Assembly: GCF_900129875.1 (NCBI RefSeq)
Contig: NZ_FQXC01000002.1
Coordinates: 620,001 to 684,000 of the forward strand
Length of the DNA stretch: 64,000 bases
DNA from: Marivita hallyeonensis
Lineage (GTDB): Bacteria; Pseudomonadota; Alphaproteobacteria; Rhodobacterales; Rhodobacteraceae
Direction: 5' to 3'
The position numbers and the translations under genes were made by a program. A model generated the notes under the pieces. It saw only the letters and a list, made by a program, of their open reading frames with translations, was not told the origin of the DNA and did no database searches. Every line of letters begins with the position of its first letter. The stretch's first letter is position 1. Below are positions 8,198 through 15,984 of the stretch, one piece after another.

Positions 8198-8878
8198 ATG
8201 GGTCCAAGAGCGAAACTTGCAGACGACCTTGAGCGCGTGTCTGCGCATCTCGATGAGCTTGGCCTCGGGATGAACGATCAACTGCCCGTGGAACGAACGC
8301 TTGCAGCAAATCTCGGGATCTCACGCGACCGCCTGCGAAAGGTGCTTGGCGTTCTCGAAGATGACGGCAAAATCTGGCGCCAAGTCGGCCGGGGCACATT
8401 TATCGGTCCACGGCCTGTTCTGAATCTGGCGGATGTCGCCTTTCTCGGGGACCATTCTTCCCCGCGAGAAGTCATACAGGCCCGCATAGCAATAGAGCCG
8501 AGCATCGCAGCCCTTGCTGCGACCTACGCGACCCAGCAGGACCTGAAGGAAATCAAGCGATGCGCCAGAATGTGCAGAAAATCAGAGGACTGGCGGGGCT
8601 ACGAGGTTTGGGACCTGAGCTTTCACCGAGCGATTGCCCGCGCCACACGGAACCAGGTCCTTATCCATCTTTTTGAAACGCTCAATCTGGTCCGGAGAAC
8701 CTCGTCCTGGCAAATCAGACGCAGCACCCCCGGGCCCTTACCCGACTATGCGAGCTTTGACGAACACGACGAGATCTGCCGTGGTATCGAACTGCGGGAA
8801 GAGAAATGTGCCGCCGATGCCCTGCGCCGTCACCTCGCCACGGTAGAGGACAGGATCACAAGGCAGCAGGCCACTTAG
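8198..8878 (+). CDS. GntR family (FadR/FCD-type) transcriptional regulator
   Basis: A 226-residue regulator with an N-terminal winged helix-turn-helix (LPVERTLAANLGISRDRLRKVL, quoted in part) and the GRGTFI wing, followed by an all-helical FCD effector domain with ASFDEHDEICRGIE near the C-terminus. FCD regulators commonly sense carboxylic acids. It is transcribed divergently from the seven-gene catabolic operon 8046-1701 and is the likely local regulator responding to the operon's substrate or intermediate. Confidence 0.9.
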   Translation: MGPRAKLADDLERVSAHLDELGLGMNDQLPVERTLAANLGISRDRLRKVLGVLEDDGKIWRQVGRGTFIGPRPVLNLADVAFLGDHSSPREVIQARIAIEPSIAALAATYATQQDLKEIKRCARMCRKSEDWRGYEVWDLSFHRAIARATRNQVLIHLFETLNLVRRTSSWQIRRSTPGPLPDYASFDEHDEICRGIELREEKCAADALRRHLATVEDRITRQQAT

Positions 8879-8880
8879 TC

Positions 8881-9306
8881 GCCCGGTAGAAGGTCGCAGC
8901 GCAATCCGGGTCCGGGTTTTGCCGAGAGGTCGGCTTCGAGGCGCCGACCGGCATGACGTCCCCTTTCTGGCGTCAAAGGGCGAAGTCATCCTTTTCTCGG
9001 TCTCCGTCATGGGTGCATCCGAACCCGCGCTACCGGCCCAACAATGCGATCTCAATGCTACACGAAAAAGCTCTGCCGAACGTCTTTGCGCGACATGCCC
9101 GCCACGGGGCCGCGACCAGAGCCACGGCGAGGGCGTGCCAAGGAAGCATTCTCACTCTTGGCCGGAAACAAGAGATCCTGTTCGGGGGCGGACTGCGACG
9201 GCATCGTCAGCATGAGGTTTCTAGAACGCATGTTTGCCAAGGAGGTCACTGACCTGTCCATTCAGGCGCAGGACTGTCTGAGTAGCAACGTGCACGGGCT
9301 ATCGCG
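8881..9306. other. Gene-free stretch after the GntR regulator
   Basis: About 430 bases with only short frames of no recognisable family on either strand. It separates the catabolic operon/regulator from the truncated patatin arm and probably represents remodelled junction DNA. Confidence 0.4.
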
Positions 9307-9366
9307 TTATCCCTCGTATTCCAAAATGTATAGACCGGCGTTGTAGTCGGACGTGTAAACCAATCC
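9307..9366 (-). pseudogene. C-terminal shard of an LVIVD/choice-of-anchor-like protein
   Basis: On the minus strand the last 19 codons before a TAA at 9307 read GLVYTSDYNAGLYILEYEG. This resembles the final blade-like repeat of secreted LVIVD/beta-propeller proteins. Upstream the frame runs into antisense of the truncated patatin, so the shard appears to be cut at the same breakpoint. Identification rests on a very short stretch and is tentative. Confidence 0.3.
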
Positions 9367-9733
9367 CTTCACCCGCGGTAGCGTGCCACGCAGCGCGCGG
9401 GACATTTCGAACCGGTTGAACGAGATCACGTTTAATTCGGCCCTGCTGAAGGAACTGCGCGCCCTGACGACTGCGCGCGACGCGGGGCGGTACACGGATC
9501 TGCGCCTGCACCGGGTCCATGGGGATGACCATCTGTCCGACTTCTCCCCCTCGTCCAAACTCAACGTGGAATGGGCCTACCTGCAGCACCTCTTCGAAAA
9601 CGGGCGCACGCAAGCCACGCGGTTTCTTGACCGTCACGCAGGCGACATCGGGCAGCGCGACAGTTACGATCCAAGCGACATGCTTTCAGACATCATCGAA
9701 GGCGACATTCCCCGAAAGAAGGCCACCTCATGA
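9358..9733 (+). pseudogene. 5'-truncated patatin-like phospholipase (C-terminal third only)
   Basis: This segment reads closely like the last 125 or so residues of the complete patatin at 39492-40532: SARDISNRLNEITFNSALLK matches SARDIANRLNEITFNSALLK, and HRVHGDDHLS is identical. The first about 220 residues are absent, including the catalytic serine (GTSAG) and the DGG motif, so it cannot be an active lipase. Homology begins around 9358, immediately beside the shard of another gene on the opposite strand, marking a recombination breakpoint. Its end overlaps the next permease gene exactly as in the full-length paralogous operon. Confidence 0.85.
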
Positions 9734-11109
9734 TCGGATTCCTTGGCATGATCCTTTCGCTGGGACTGCTGATCTTCTTTGCGTATCGCAGTGCCAGCGT
9801 GCTCGTACTCGGCCCCGTAATGGCACTGCTTGCGGCGGTTTTTTCGCTGCAGCCTGGCCTGGCGACCTACACGCAGGTGTTCATGCCAGCGATGGGTGGG
9901 TTTGTGATCACCTACTTTCCGCTCTTTCTTCTGGGAGCAGTGTTCGGCCGCTTCCTGGAAAGCTCAGGCGCCGCCACGGCGATTGCAAACGGGATCGTCG
10001 ACCGCTTGGGTAAATCGCAGGCCATTCCGGCCGTCGTGCTGGCCTGCGCAATCCTGACCTATGGTGGCGTGTCGCTTTTCGTTGTGGCCTTCGCAGTCTA
10101 TCCGATCGCCGTCGCGCTCTTTCGGTCAGCGGACATCCCGAAACGCCTGATCCCCGCGACCATCGCGCTTGGTGCGTTCACCTTCACCATGACGGCCTTG
10201 CCCGGCACCCCGGCGATCCAGAACGCGATCCCGATGCCCTATTTCGGAACCACACCCTTCGCCGCGCCCGGGCTTGGCCTGATAGCCGCCATCGTGATGG
10301 GCGGCGGCGGATTGGCTTGGTTGGTATTCCGACAGCGGCGCGCACAGATGGCGTCGGAAGGCTATGGCCCATGGGACGACCCGAGTCCTGAAACATCGGA
10401 CGGCGAAGGCCCTTCGTTCGCCATTGCCGCGCTGCCGATCGTGGTCGTGATTGCGCTGAACTATCTTCTCTCGGTTCACGTCTTCCCTGCCCTCGACACA
10501 TCTTACCTTGCCGAGCCGCGCTTTGGCGAAACGGACATCTCCGAGCTTCGGGGCATCTGGGCCATCATGGTCGCGCTCACCTTCGCAACGTTGCTGCTCA
10601 TTGCCCTGAACATCAGGCGTCTGGCCACGCCCCAGACGGACCTGACCAACGGGGCCAACGCGTCGATGCTGCCCATTTTCAACACCGCGAGCCTTGTCGG
10701 CTTCGGCGCGGTGATCGCGGCGCTTCCAGCCTTCGCCACGGTGTCGGAGGCCGTCGAAACAATCGGCGGCGGGCCGCTGGTGTCGCTCGCCGTCTCGACC
10801 GGACTGCTCGCGGGTCTAACCGGGTCCGCCTCAGGCGGCATGAGCATCGCGCTTGAGGCCGTTGGCGCACAGTACCTAGCGCAAGCGCAGGCGCTCGGGC
10901 TGTCCCCGGATCTGTTGCATCGGGTGACTACACTTGCGACCGGCGGGCTAGATGCCCTGCCGCACAACGGCGCCGTGATCACGTTGCTGGCGATTTGCGG
11001 CCTCTCGCATCGCGACAGCTACGGCGACATCGCTGTCGTTGCTGTCTGTATTCCCCTGATCGCCTTGGTGGTCGTCATCGCGCTCGGCACGATCTTGGGC
11101 TCTTTCTGA
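9730..11109 (+). CDS. GntP-like permease (gluconate/organic acid:H+ symporter family), island 1 copy
   Basis: A 459-residue inner-membrane protein with about twelve hydrophobic segments and a conserved late motif GLTGSASGGMSIALEAVG. It fits the GntP/CitMHS-type carboxylate transporter group. Start ATG (MIGFLGMIL) overlaps the truncated patatin's stop. It is strongly similar throughout to the product of 40529-41908, differing mainly in loops near residues 210-230. It sits 15 bases before the MscS gene. The substrate is unknown; gluconate-like or short carboxylic acids are typical for the family. Confidence 0.85.
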   Translation: MIGFLGMILSLGLLIFFAYRSASVLVLGPVMALLAAVFSLQPGLATYTQVFMPAMGGFVITYFPLFLLGAVFGRFLESSGAATAIANGIVDRLGKSQAIPAVVLACAILTYGGVSLFVVAFAVYPIAVALFRSADIPKRLIPATIALGAFTFTMTALPGTPAIQNAIPMPYFGTTPFAAPGLGLIAAIVMGGGGLAWLVFRQRRAQMASEGYGPWDDPSPETSDGEGPSFAIAALPIVVVIALNYLLSVHVFPALDTSYLAEPRFGETDISELRGIWAIMVALTFATLLLIALNIRRLATPQTDLTNGANASMLPIFNTASLVGFGAVIAALPAFATVSEAVETIGGGPLVSLAVSTGLLAGLTGSASGGMSIALEAVGAQYLAQAQALGLSPDLLHRVTTLATGGLDALPHNGAVITLLAICGLSHRDSYGDIAVVAVCIPLIALVVVIALGTILGSF

Positions 11110-11124
11110 GAAGGAAAACAACTT

Positions 11125-12768
11125 ATGCGCTTGGTATTGGTTTGGCTTTTGATCTGCGTCACCGGCTTTGTGGGCAATCCAACACTCGCCCAGGCCCAGA
11201 TGCTCCCGCTGTCGGAGGAGCCGGTCACCTCCGACGAACCGGCTTTCCCACTCGACACGGCAGGACGCGAGACGCCGCGCGGGCTGGTGACCGGGCTCGT
11301 GCAGGCCATGTCGGACGAAGATCATCAGCGAGTTGCGCTATATCTCGAGACACCAAACCGAATTGCAGATTTCGGTTTTCGTCAGTTTCATATCCTGCGG
11401 ATCGAAACCGCACTCAATGCAGCGGCCCGTTTCGAGACTCCCGCGGAACTGAGCATTGCACCCGAAGGTGTACTCGATGACGGCCTCGCACCAATGCGCG
11501 AACGCGTCGGGACGCTGACCGTCGCAGACATGCAGCAACCGCTTCTGGCGAACCGCACCACGCTCGACGGTATTCCGGTCTGGAGGATCAGCGCCGAGAC
11601 CGTCGAAATCCTTCTGGACTGGCGCAGCTCGACGGTCACGGGCTTGGGAACGGTACAGGAATTTCTATTAGGATTACCAAGTGGGCCAAGTGTTTTCGGG
11701 ATCAGTGCGCGCGACGCGATCATTCTGATCGGCTTTGCTGCCCTGAGTCTGGGTCTTTCGTGGGCGCTTCTGAAGGTGCGCCGACTGGTCTCTCGCGTCG
11801 TCCGCCGCGGCCGCATGTCGACCCGGTTTTCGCGCTTCATCGAAGTGTCCGAACCGCCGCTTCAGCTTCTAATCGCTTCGCTGATCTTCACAGCGGGTAT
11901 TTCTTATCTCGGCGTGTCGATGGTGGCCCGGTTCCAGGTCGTCTGGATCGTCGAACTGGCCGCTTGGCTTGCCGCGATCTGGTTCGTGTGGCGCCTGATC
12001 GACACCATTGGCGAAGCGGTTCTGGCCAGCATGTCCCGCCGGGGTGCGGCTTCGATGTTCTCTGCCGTGTCGTTCTTCACGCGGATCCTGAAGGCCATCC
12101 TGATCGTCGTCTCCGCCGCGTTCGCCCTGCGGGCCCTCGGCTTCGACATCACCGCAGGATTGGCAGCTCTTGGCGTCGGTGGACTAGCCTTGGCCTTGGG
12201 CGCACAGAAACTGATAGAGAACCTCGTCGGATCCGTATCCCTGATCGCCGACCGACCGATCCGCGTCGGCGACTTCTGCCGCTTCGGACAGACCCTCGGC
12301 ACCATCGAGGAAATCGGAATCCGGTCGACGCGCATCCGCACCCTCGACCGCACGATCGTGACCGTGCCGAATGGTGAGTTCTCGTCCCTCCACCTGGAAA
12401 ACTTCAGCAGGCGGGACCAGTTCCTGCTGCGGCACACCATCGACCTGCGCTATGAAACGGACGCCCGCCAAATCAAGGCAGTCCTATCGGGCCTGCGTGA
12501 TATGCTCGTTGCCCATCCACGCCTCGTCGAAGATACCCCACGCGTCCGGTTCATCGGATATGGCGCATATTCTCTCGACATCGAGATGTTCGGCTATGTG
12601 CGCGCGCGTGACTGGAACGAATTCCTAGAAATACAGGAAGCCCTACTGATCGACGTGATGCACATCGTTGAAGGAACCGGCACCGGCTTCGCGTTTCCCA
12701 CGCAGACGGTGTACCTAGGAAACGACGACATTCGTCCCCTTTTAAGCCTGAAGCAGCGTGCCGCGTGA
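11125..12768 (+). CDS. MscS-family mechanosensitive ion channel, island 1 copy
   Basis: A 547-residue membrane protein with a signal peptide (cleavage near LAQAQM) and a periplasmic N-terminal domain. Several transmembrane segments lead into the MscS pore/beta domain. The pore-lining helix region reads AALGVGGLALALGAQKLIENL (quoted in part), followed by DRPIRVGDFCRFG. It would open under membrane tension to release solutes. A GAAGGA Shine-Dalgarno precedes the ATG. It is very similar to the product of 41924-43567 from end to end, yet clearly diverged at the DNA level, so the pair is not a fresh duplication. It is the last gene before the dusA-like boundary repeat. Confidence 0.92.
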   Translation: MRLVLVWLLICVTGFVGNPTLAQAQMLPLSEEPVTSDEPAFPLDTAGRETPRGLVTGLVQAMSDEDHQRVALYLETPNRIADFGFRQFHILRIETALNAAARFETPAELSIAPEGVLDDGLAPMRERVGTLTVADMQQPLLANRTTLDGIPVWRISAETVEILLDWRSSTVTGLGTVQEFLLGLPSGPSVFGISARDAIILIGFAALSLGLSWALLKVRRLVSRVVRRGRMSTRFSRFIEVSEPPLQLLIASLIFTAGISYLGVSMVARFQVVWIVELAAWLAAIWFVWRLIDTIGEAVLASMSRRGAASMFSAVSFFTRILKAILIVVSAAFALRALGFDITAGLAALGVGGLALALGAQKLIENLVGSVSLIADRPIRVGDFCRFGQTLGTIEEIGIRSTRIRTLDRTIVTVPNGEFSSLHLENFSRRDQFLLRHTIDLRYETDARQIKAVLSGLRDMLVAHPRLVEDTPRVRFIGYGAYSLDIEMFGYVRARDWNEFLEIQEALLIDVMHIVEGTGTGFAFPTQTVYLGNDDIRPLLSLKQRAA

Positions 12769-12884
12769 GAGACACGTGTCAGCGCATTCGGTTTTCATCT
12801 CGAATTTCGGGACCCGATTTCACGCTCGTTCGACTTACCTCGCTGTATCCATCAGTAAGACCCAAATACGCGACAGACTACGAA

Positions 12885-13140
12885 ATCCCGCGATCGAAAC
12901 ATGAACATCAGCTGCACACGACGCTCCACAACCTGTTGAATTTCCGTCTCAATCGCCACCATCCATCATGGGCGCAGAAGATAAGCGCGCTGCCTCGGTG
13001 GCTGCGTTCAAAGGCATTCAGCGATCTCCTCGTCTGCGCCCTCTACCGGAACGGACCCGCTGTGCACACCATACGCACACGGCGTCTGTCCTGCTACCCC
13101 ACCCCGTACAAAGACAGGAAGACGGCGGTGTTTGGGTAGA
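12885..13140 (-). repeat. Island boundary: displaced dusA 5' end with promoter (copy B)
   Basis: On the minus strand an AGGAGATCG Shine-Dalgarno and an ATG at 13017 begin a 22-codon frame (12949-13017). It reads like the DusA N-terminus, AARLSSAPMMDGGD, then stops. Upstream are a TATGGT -10-like element (ACCATA at 13067-13072 on the plus strand) and the block containing CAAAGACAGG. To the left the end sequence CGATCGAAACATGAACAT is shared with copies C and, with one change, F. I interpret it as the right attachment junction of island 1. Confidence 0.75.
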
Positions 13141-13180
13141 GGTGCCTCAAAACAGGGGGCATTGCTGAACTCTCCCGCTT

Positions 13181-13192
13181 CAACAAATGTTG
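13181..13192. promoter_or_regulatory. Palindrome upstream of the ParD-like antitoxin, candidate autoregulatory operator
   Basis: CAACAAATGTTG is a perfect inverted repeat (CAACA/TGTTG around AA), 33 bases before the antitoxin ATG, followed by TAATGTTG. Ribbon-helix-helix antitoxins normally bind such palindromes and repress their own operon. The decayed toxin-antitoxin copy at 29.8 kb keeps a damaged version (CAACAAATTTTG). Confidence 0.5.
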
Positions 13193-13224
13193 TAATGTTG
13201 GCCAGAATCGACTACCCTCTTGGC

Positions 13225-13491
13225 ATGCCCAGACTCTCGATCGACATCTCGTCGGAAGACCATCAGAAGCTCAAGGCCATCGCTGCTCTCAAGGGGCAGA
13301 GCATAAAGGACTATGTCTTGGGTCGAGCGCTTGGCGACGCCCCTGCCCTCGACGGCATGAGCGAGGACCAGGCTTTCATGGCACTGGCCAACTTCCTGGA
13401 ACCGAGGATCGAGCAGGCGCGGCGCGGCGAGCTTTCCGGCAAGTCCCTTGACGAGATCCGGCGCGAAGAGCGCAAGCGCGCAGGAGTCTAG
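13225..13491 (+). CDS. ParD-like ribbon-helix-helix antitoxin
   Basis: An 88-residue protein whose N-terminus (MPRLSIDISSEDHQKLKAIA) has the beta-strand/two-helix pattern of CopG/ParD DNA-binding antitoxins. A charged C-terminal tail (SLDEIRREERKRAG) is expected to bind the toxin. The frame is open from 13132, but the ATG at 13225 gives the proper fold start. The stop is eight bases before the toxin ATG, a classic type II arrangement. The pair lies directly inside the left boundary of island 2, where it may stabilise the island. Confidence 0.88.
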   Translation: MPRLSIDISSEDHQKLKAIAALKGQSIKDYVLGRALGDAPALDGMSEDQAFMALANFLEPRIEQARRGELSGKSLDEIRREERKRAGV

Positions 13492-13499
13492 CCCGATCC

Positions 13500-13799
13500 A
13501 TGGCGAGCTACGACCTCACGCTTGCTGCGGAAGAAGACCTTCGGGATATCTGGCGGTACACGTTAGAAACCTGGGGACCAGAACAAGCGGACACGTACCT
13601 TGATCGACTTGGGGACTGCCTCGACGAGATCGGGAGCCGACGAGCGCCGCCAAGGTCATTGCCGCAAATGCCTGACGAAGTCTGCCTCCATAGATGCCAG
13701 CGTCACTACATCTTCTGGCTTGCAATCGACCGCCCCATCATCATCGCCGTCCTACACGAGAAAATGGATGTCGTGCAGAGGCTGGCAGACCGGATCTAA
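13500..13799 (+). CDS. ParE/RelE-family toxin
   Basis: A 99-residue toxin of the ParE/RelE superfamily. It starts MASYDLTLAAEEDLRDIWRY and continues with WGPEQADTYLDRL and the C-terminal LHRCQRHYIFW...IIIAVLHEKMDVVQRL, the usual ParE ending. ParE proteins poison DNA gyrase while RelE relatives cleave mRNA; the ParE-type tail favours the former. It follows the antitoxin by eight bases. A decayed homologue is present near 30.1 kb. Confidence 0.88.
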   Translation: MASYDLTLAAEEDLRDIWRYTLETWGPEQADTYLDRLGDCLDEIGSRRAPPRSLPQMPDEVCLHRCQRHYIFWLAIDRPIIIAVLHEKMDVVQRLADRI

Positions 13800-14106
13800 T
13801 GGCCAGGCTGAAAGCTTGCGGTCCAGAGCCAAGTTATCCCTGCCCATGCGGAGTCGAGCTATCAAAGATGACTGATTTGAACTGGCTTCGTTCAGACCAT
13901 GAAACAGAATGGTGCGTCCTTACTGGACAAAAGAGGGGCATCTAACGGCCAGCCTATCGCTTTTTCGGCATGTCGTACCGAACGCAATGCCACAGTCGCG
14001 GATACAGCGATAGGCCTGCGGATTACAGCCGAACGCATGATTAACCGAGGATTAACCGCGATACGTCAGCCTGCCAAGGTATCGCAATACCGGGCTGGGG
14101 ATCACG
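13800..14106. promoter_or_regulatory. Inverted and direct repeats upstream of the DUF2431 gene
   Basis: This 300-base gap has no convincing gene. It holds a perfect 10-bp inverted repeat, GCCTATCGCT (13952-13961) and AGCGATAGGC (14006-14015). It also has two TTAACCG direct repeats at 14041 and 14052, an 11-bp period, and a second inverted repeat GCGATAC (14058-14064)/GTATCGC (14079-14085) just before the gene start at 14107. These may be operators or a structured leader. Confidence 0.45.
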
Positions 14107-14787
14107 ATGTACGAATTTCGCGGCGCAACGCTTCAGGAGGCCGTTCACCAGGCGCTCCGATATCCGGCGTTGTCAACAAAGAAGCTGGCCAAGGTGGCGG
14201 CGAAATTCGACTTCACTGCCCGCCTACGGATGGGAAACGTTCTGTTCGTCGGTGAGGGCAATCTGAGCTTTGCCCTGACGATATCGGGCAAGCCGCGCGT
14301 TCCAACCTCCTCGATCCTGGCGACAGTGTACGAGGCAGAGGAAGACTTGACGGACACCGCCTACGACAATGCACGCAAGCTTCTGAAACTCGGATGCAGC
14401 GTCAAAACGGGCGTGGATGCCACACGGCTCTCCGACACCATCGGGAAACGCCAGTTCCGAACAATCATCTTCCAGTTTCCAAACGTGGCCTCCCGTGATC
14501 CACGCTACGGACAAAATCCAAATCATGTCCTGGTAGCCCGCTTCCTCAAGAGCGCCCGAAACCACCTGAAACCGGGCGGCCTTGTGATCGTCTCGACCGT
14601 GGATAGCCCATTCTATGAGGGTGCGTTCAAAATGGACGATGCGGCACGCAAAGCAGGCTTTGCGGCTCCGGACATCTACACTTTCGACCCCAGAGAATAC
14701 CCAGGATATACCCACCAAAACACCGCCAACGAGGAGTCCGCCGCCGATGGCCACACCGCCTTCGCAACTTTCGTTTTTTCCGGATGA
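14107..14787 (+). CDS. DUF2431 (BMT5-like) Rossmann-fold RNA methyltransferase
   Basis: A 226-residue protein carrying the DUF2431 signature set: GEGNLSF at residues 49-55 (SAM-binding loop), a Tyr-Glu-Ala/Glu-Glu stretch near 75-80, GVDAT at 102-106 and FQFPNVA at 122-128, followed by NQ-like NPNH. In yeast the family member Bmt5 is a 25S rRNA uridine-N3 methyltransferase; bacterial members are poorly characterised. It overlaps the AlkB-type gene by 41 bases, so the two are cotranscribed and probably functionally linked. Start ATG follows a GGGGATC ribosome-binding region. The methyltransferase family assignment is confident; the target is unknown. Confidence 0.82.
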   Translation: MYEFRGATLQEAVHQALRYPALSTKKLAKVAAKFDFTARLRMGNVLFVGEGNLSFALTISGKPRVPTSSILATVYEAEEDLTDTAYDNARKLLKLGCSVKTGVDATRLSDTIGKRQFRTIIFQFPNVASRDPRYGQNPNHVLVARFLKSARNHLKPGGLVIVSTVDSPFYEGAFKMDDAARKAGFAAPDIYTFDPREYPGYTHQNTANEESAADGHTAFATFVFSG

Positions 14788-15346
14788 GTGGCCGGACGGG
14801 CTGACCTATCTGAAAAATTACATCCCGGAAGACGAGGCCGAAAGGCTCGTCCGTGAGATCGACGCAGCCCCCTGGCGCACCGATCTGAAACGGCGGGTGC
14901 AGCATTACGGCTATCGCTACGACTACAAAGCACGGCAGGCCCGGCGGGAAGATTATCTTGGGCCACTGCCAGACCTGTTTCAGCACCTAGCGGAACGGTT
15001 GACCTCTGAAGGCCAATTTCAAACCGTTCCGGATCAAGTCATCATCAACGAATATCAGCCCGGACAGGGCATCTCTGCCCATATCGACTGCCAACCCTGC
15101 TTTGGTGAGACGATAGCATCCCTGAGCTTGCTCTCGGCCTGTGTGATGCGGTTTGCCTCGCTGAGGTCTTCCCGGCACATGGATCTTCTGCTTCAGCCCG
15201 ACAGCCTTTTGGTTATGGCAGGTGAAGCCCGCCATGACTGGACCCATGCGATACCAGCCAGAAAGACGGATCTTGTCGAAGGCCAGAAGTCCCAACGAAT
15301 GCGGCGCATTTCGCTGACATTTCGGCAAATGAAATTCGAGAATTGA
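14747..15346 (+). CDS. AlkB-type Fe(II)/2-oxoglutarate-dependent dioxygenase
   Basis: A 199-residue dioxygenase with all AlkB landmarks: NEYQPGQGISAHID with the Fe ligands H112 and D114, the third ligand H167 in ARHDWTHAI, and the 2-oxoglutarate arginines in RRISLTFR (R187, R193). AlkB enzymes oxidatively remove methyl groups from DNA or RNA bases. The ATG at 14747 lies inside the preceding gene and has a GAGGAG ribosome-binding site at 14731-14736. Being coupled to an RNA-methyltransferase-like gene suggests a methylation/demethylation pair or a repair response, which is inference. Confidence 0.9.
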   Translation: MATPPSQLSFFPDEWPDGLTYLKNYIPEDEAERLVREIDAAPWRTDLKRRVQHYGYRYDYKARQARREDYLGPLPDLFQHLAERLTSEGQFQTVPDQVIINEYQPGQGISAHIDCQPCFGETIASLSLLSACVMRFASLRSSRHMDLLLQPDSLLVMAGEARHDWTHAIPARKTDLVEGQKSQRMRRISLTFRQMKFEN

Positions 15347-15394
15347 GTTTCGCCGTTTCGAACACGACGAACCGAAGAGAACACGACGCCGCAC

Positions 15395-15650
15395 GACATT
15401 GCGCGATCGAAACATGAACATACACTGCACACGCCTTCACTCAACCCTCTGAAATATATCTTAAATCGCCACCATCCATCATGGGCGCAATGGAAAGTCG
15501 AGCGGCTTCGGTGGCTGCTTCGTTGAGCATTCTTGGGTCTCCTATGGTCCGTGAACCGAATGTTGGGACCATATTTCACACATACTGCACGCGGATTGGG
15601 CCGGTCTAGCCCGCGGAGAGTGAAGACAGGTCAACGGCGGTGATTGGGTA
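15395..15650 (-). repeat. Island boundary: displaced dusA 5' end (copy C)
   Basis: The minus strand has an AGGAGACCC Shine-Dalgarno, an ATG at 15530 and a 29-codon frame (15441-15530) reading AATEAARLSIAPMMDGGD before diverging. The left part contains CGATCGAAACATGAACAT as in copy B, and the right part contains GAAGACAGG and GGCGGTGATTGGGTAGG. It marks the right end of island 2 and the left end of island 3. The upstream promoter block is more diverged than in copies B and F. Confidence 0.72.
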
Positions 15651-15984
15651 GGTTTGTGAACCTGCCCCTACTCCATCGGACGATCCCGAAGAAAAAACGA
15701 CCGTCAAAAAACGTCTGCGAAGTTGCTCGAACCCCAGCGTATTTCACGTTCAGACGGACACCATGCTGATTGCTGCAAAATCAATATGCTCCCCTCCTCC
15801 AAAACAAATGCCCAATCTGTAGGATCATCAATTTGGCTGGAGTACTGCCGTTCTCAGGAATCGCCTCGGCGTGGTCTTCTGGCGTCGCTCATTGAAGCCG
15901 GTTTGAATTGATCCTGATCAGCGCATTCCTACGAAGGCCAGCGTAGAAGCGTAGCGATACCACCGTTGATTCTAAGGTGTCATC
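15651..15984. other. Gene-free left margin of island 3
   Basis: About 330 bases between the boundary repeat and the CPBP gene. Short frames are present but none looks like a gene, and no clear terminator or known RNA was recognised. It presumably contains the promoter of the CPBP-serine hydrolase operon. Confidence 0.4.

Noticed and set aside
13941-14060. Possible integron attC site (ATCTAAC followed by inverted repeats)
   Set aside because: An RYYYAAC-like start is present, but there is no matching GTTRRRY end and no integron integrase; the inverted repeats are better described as operators or a structured leader.
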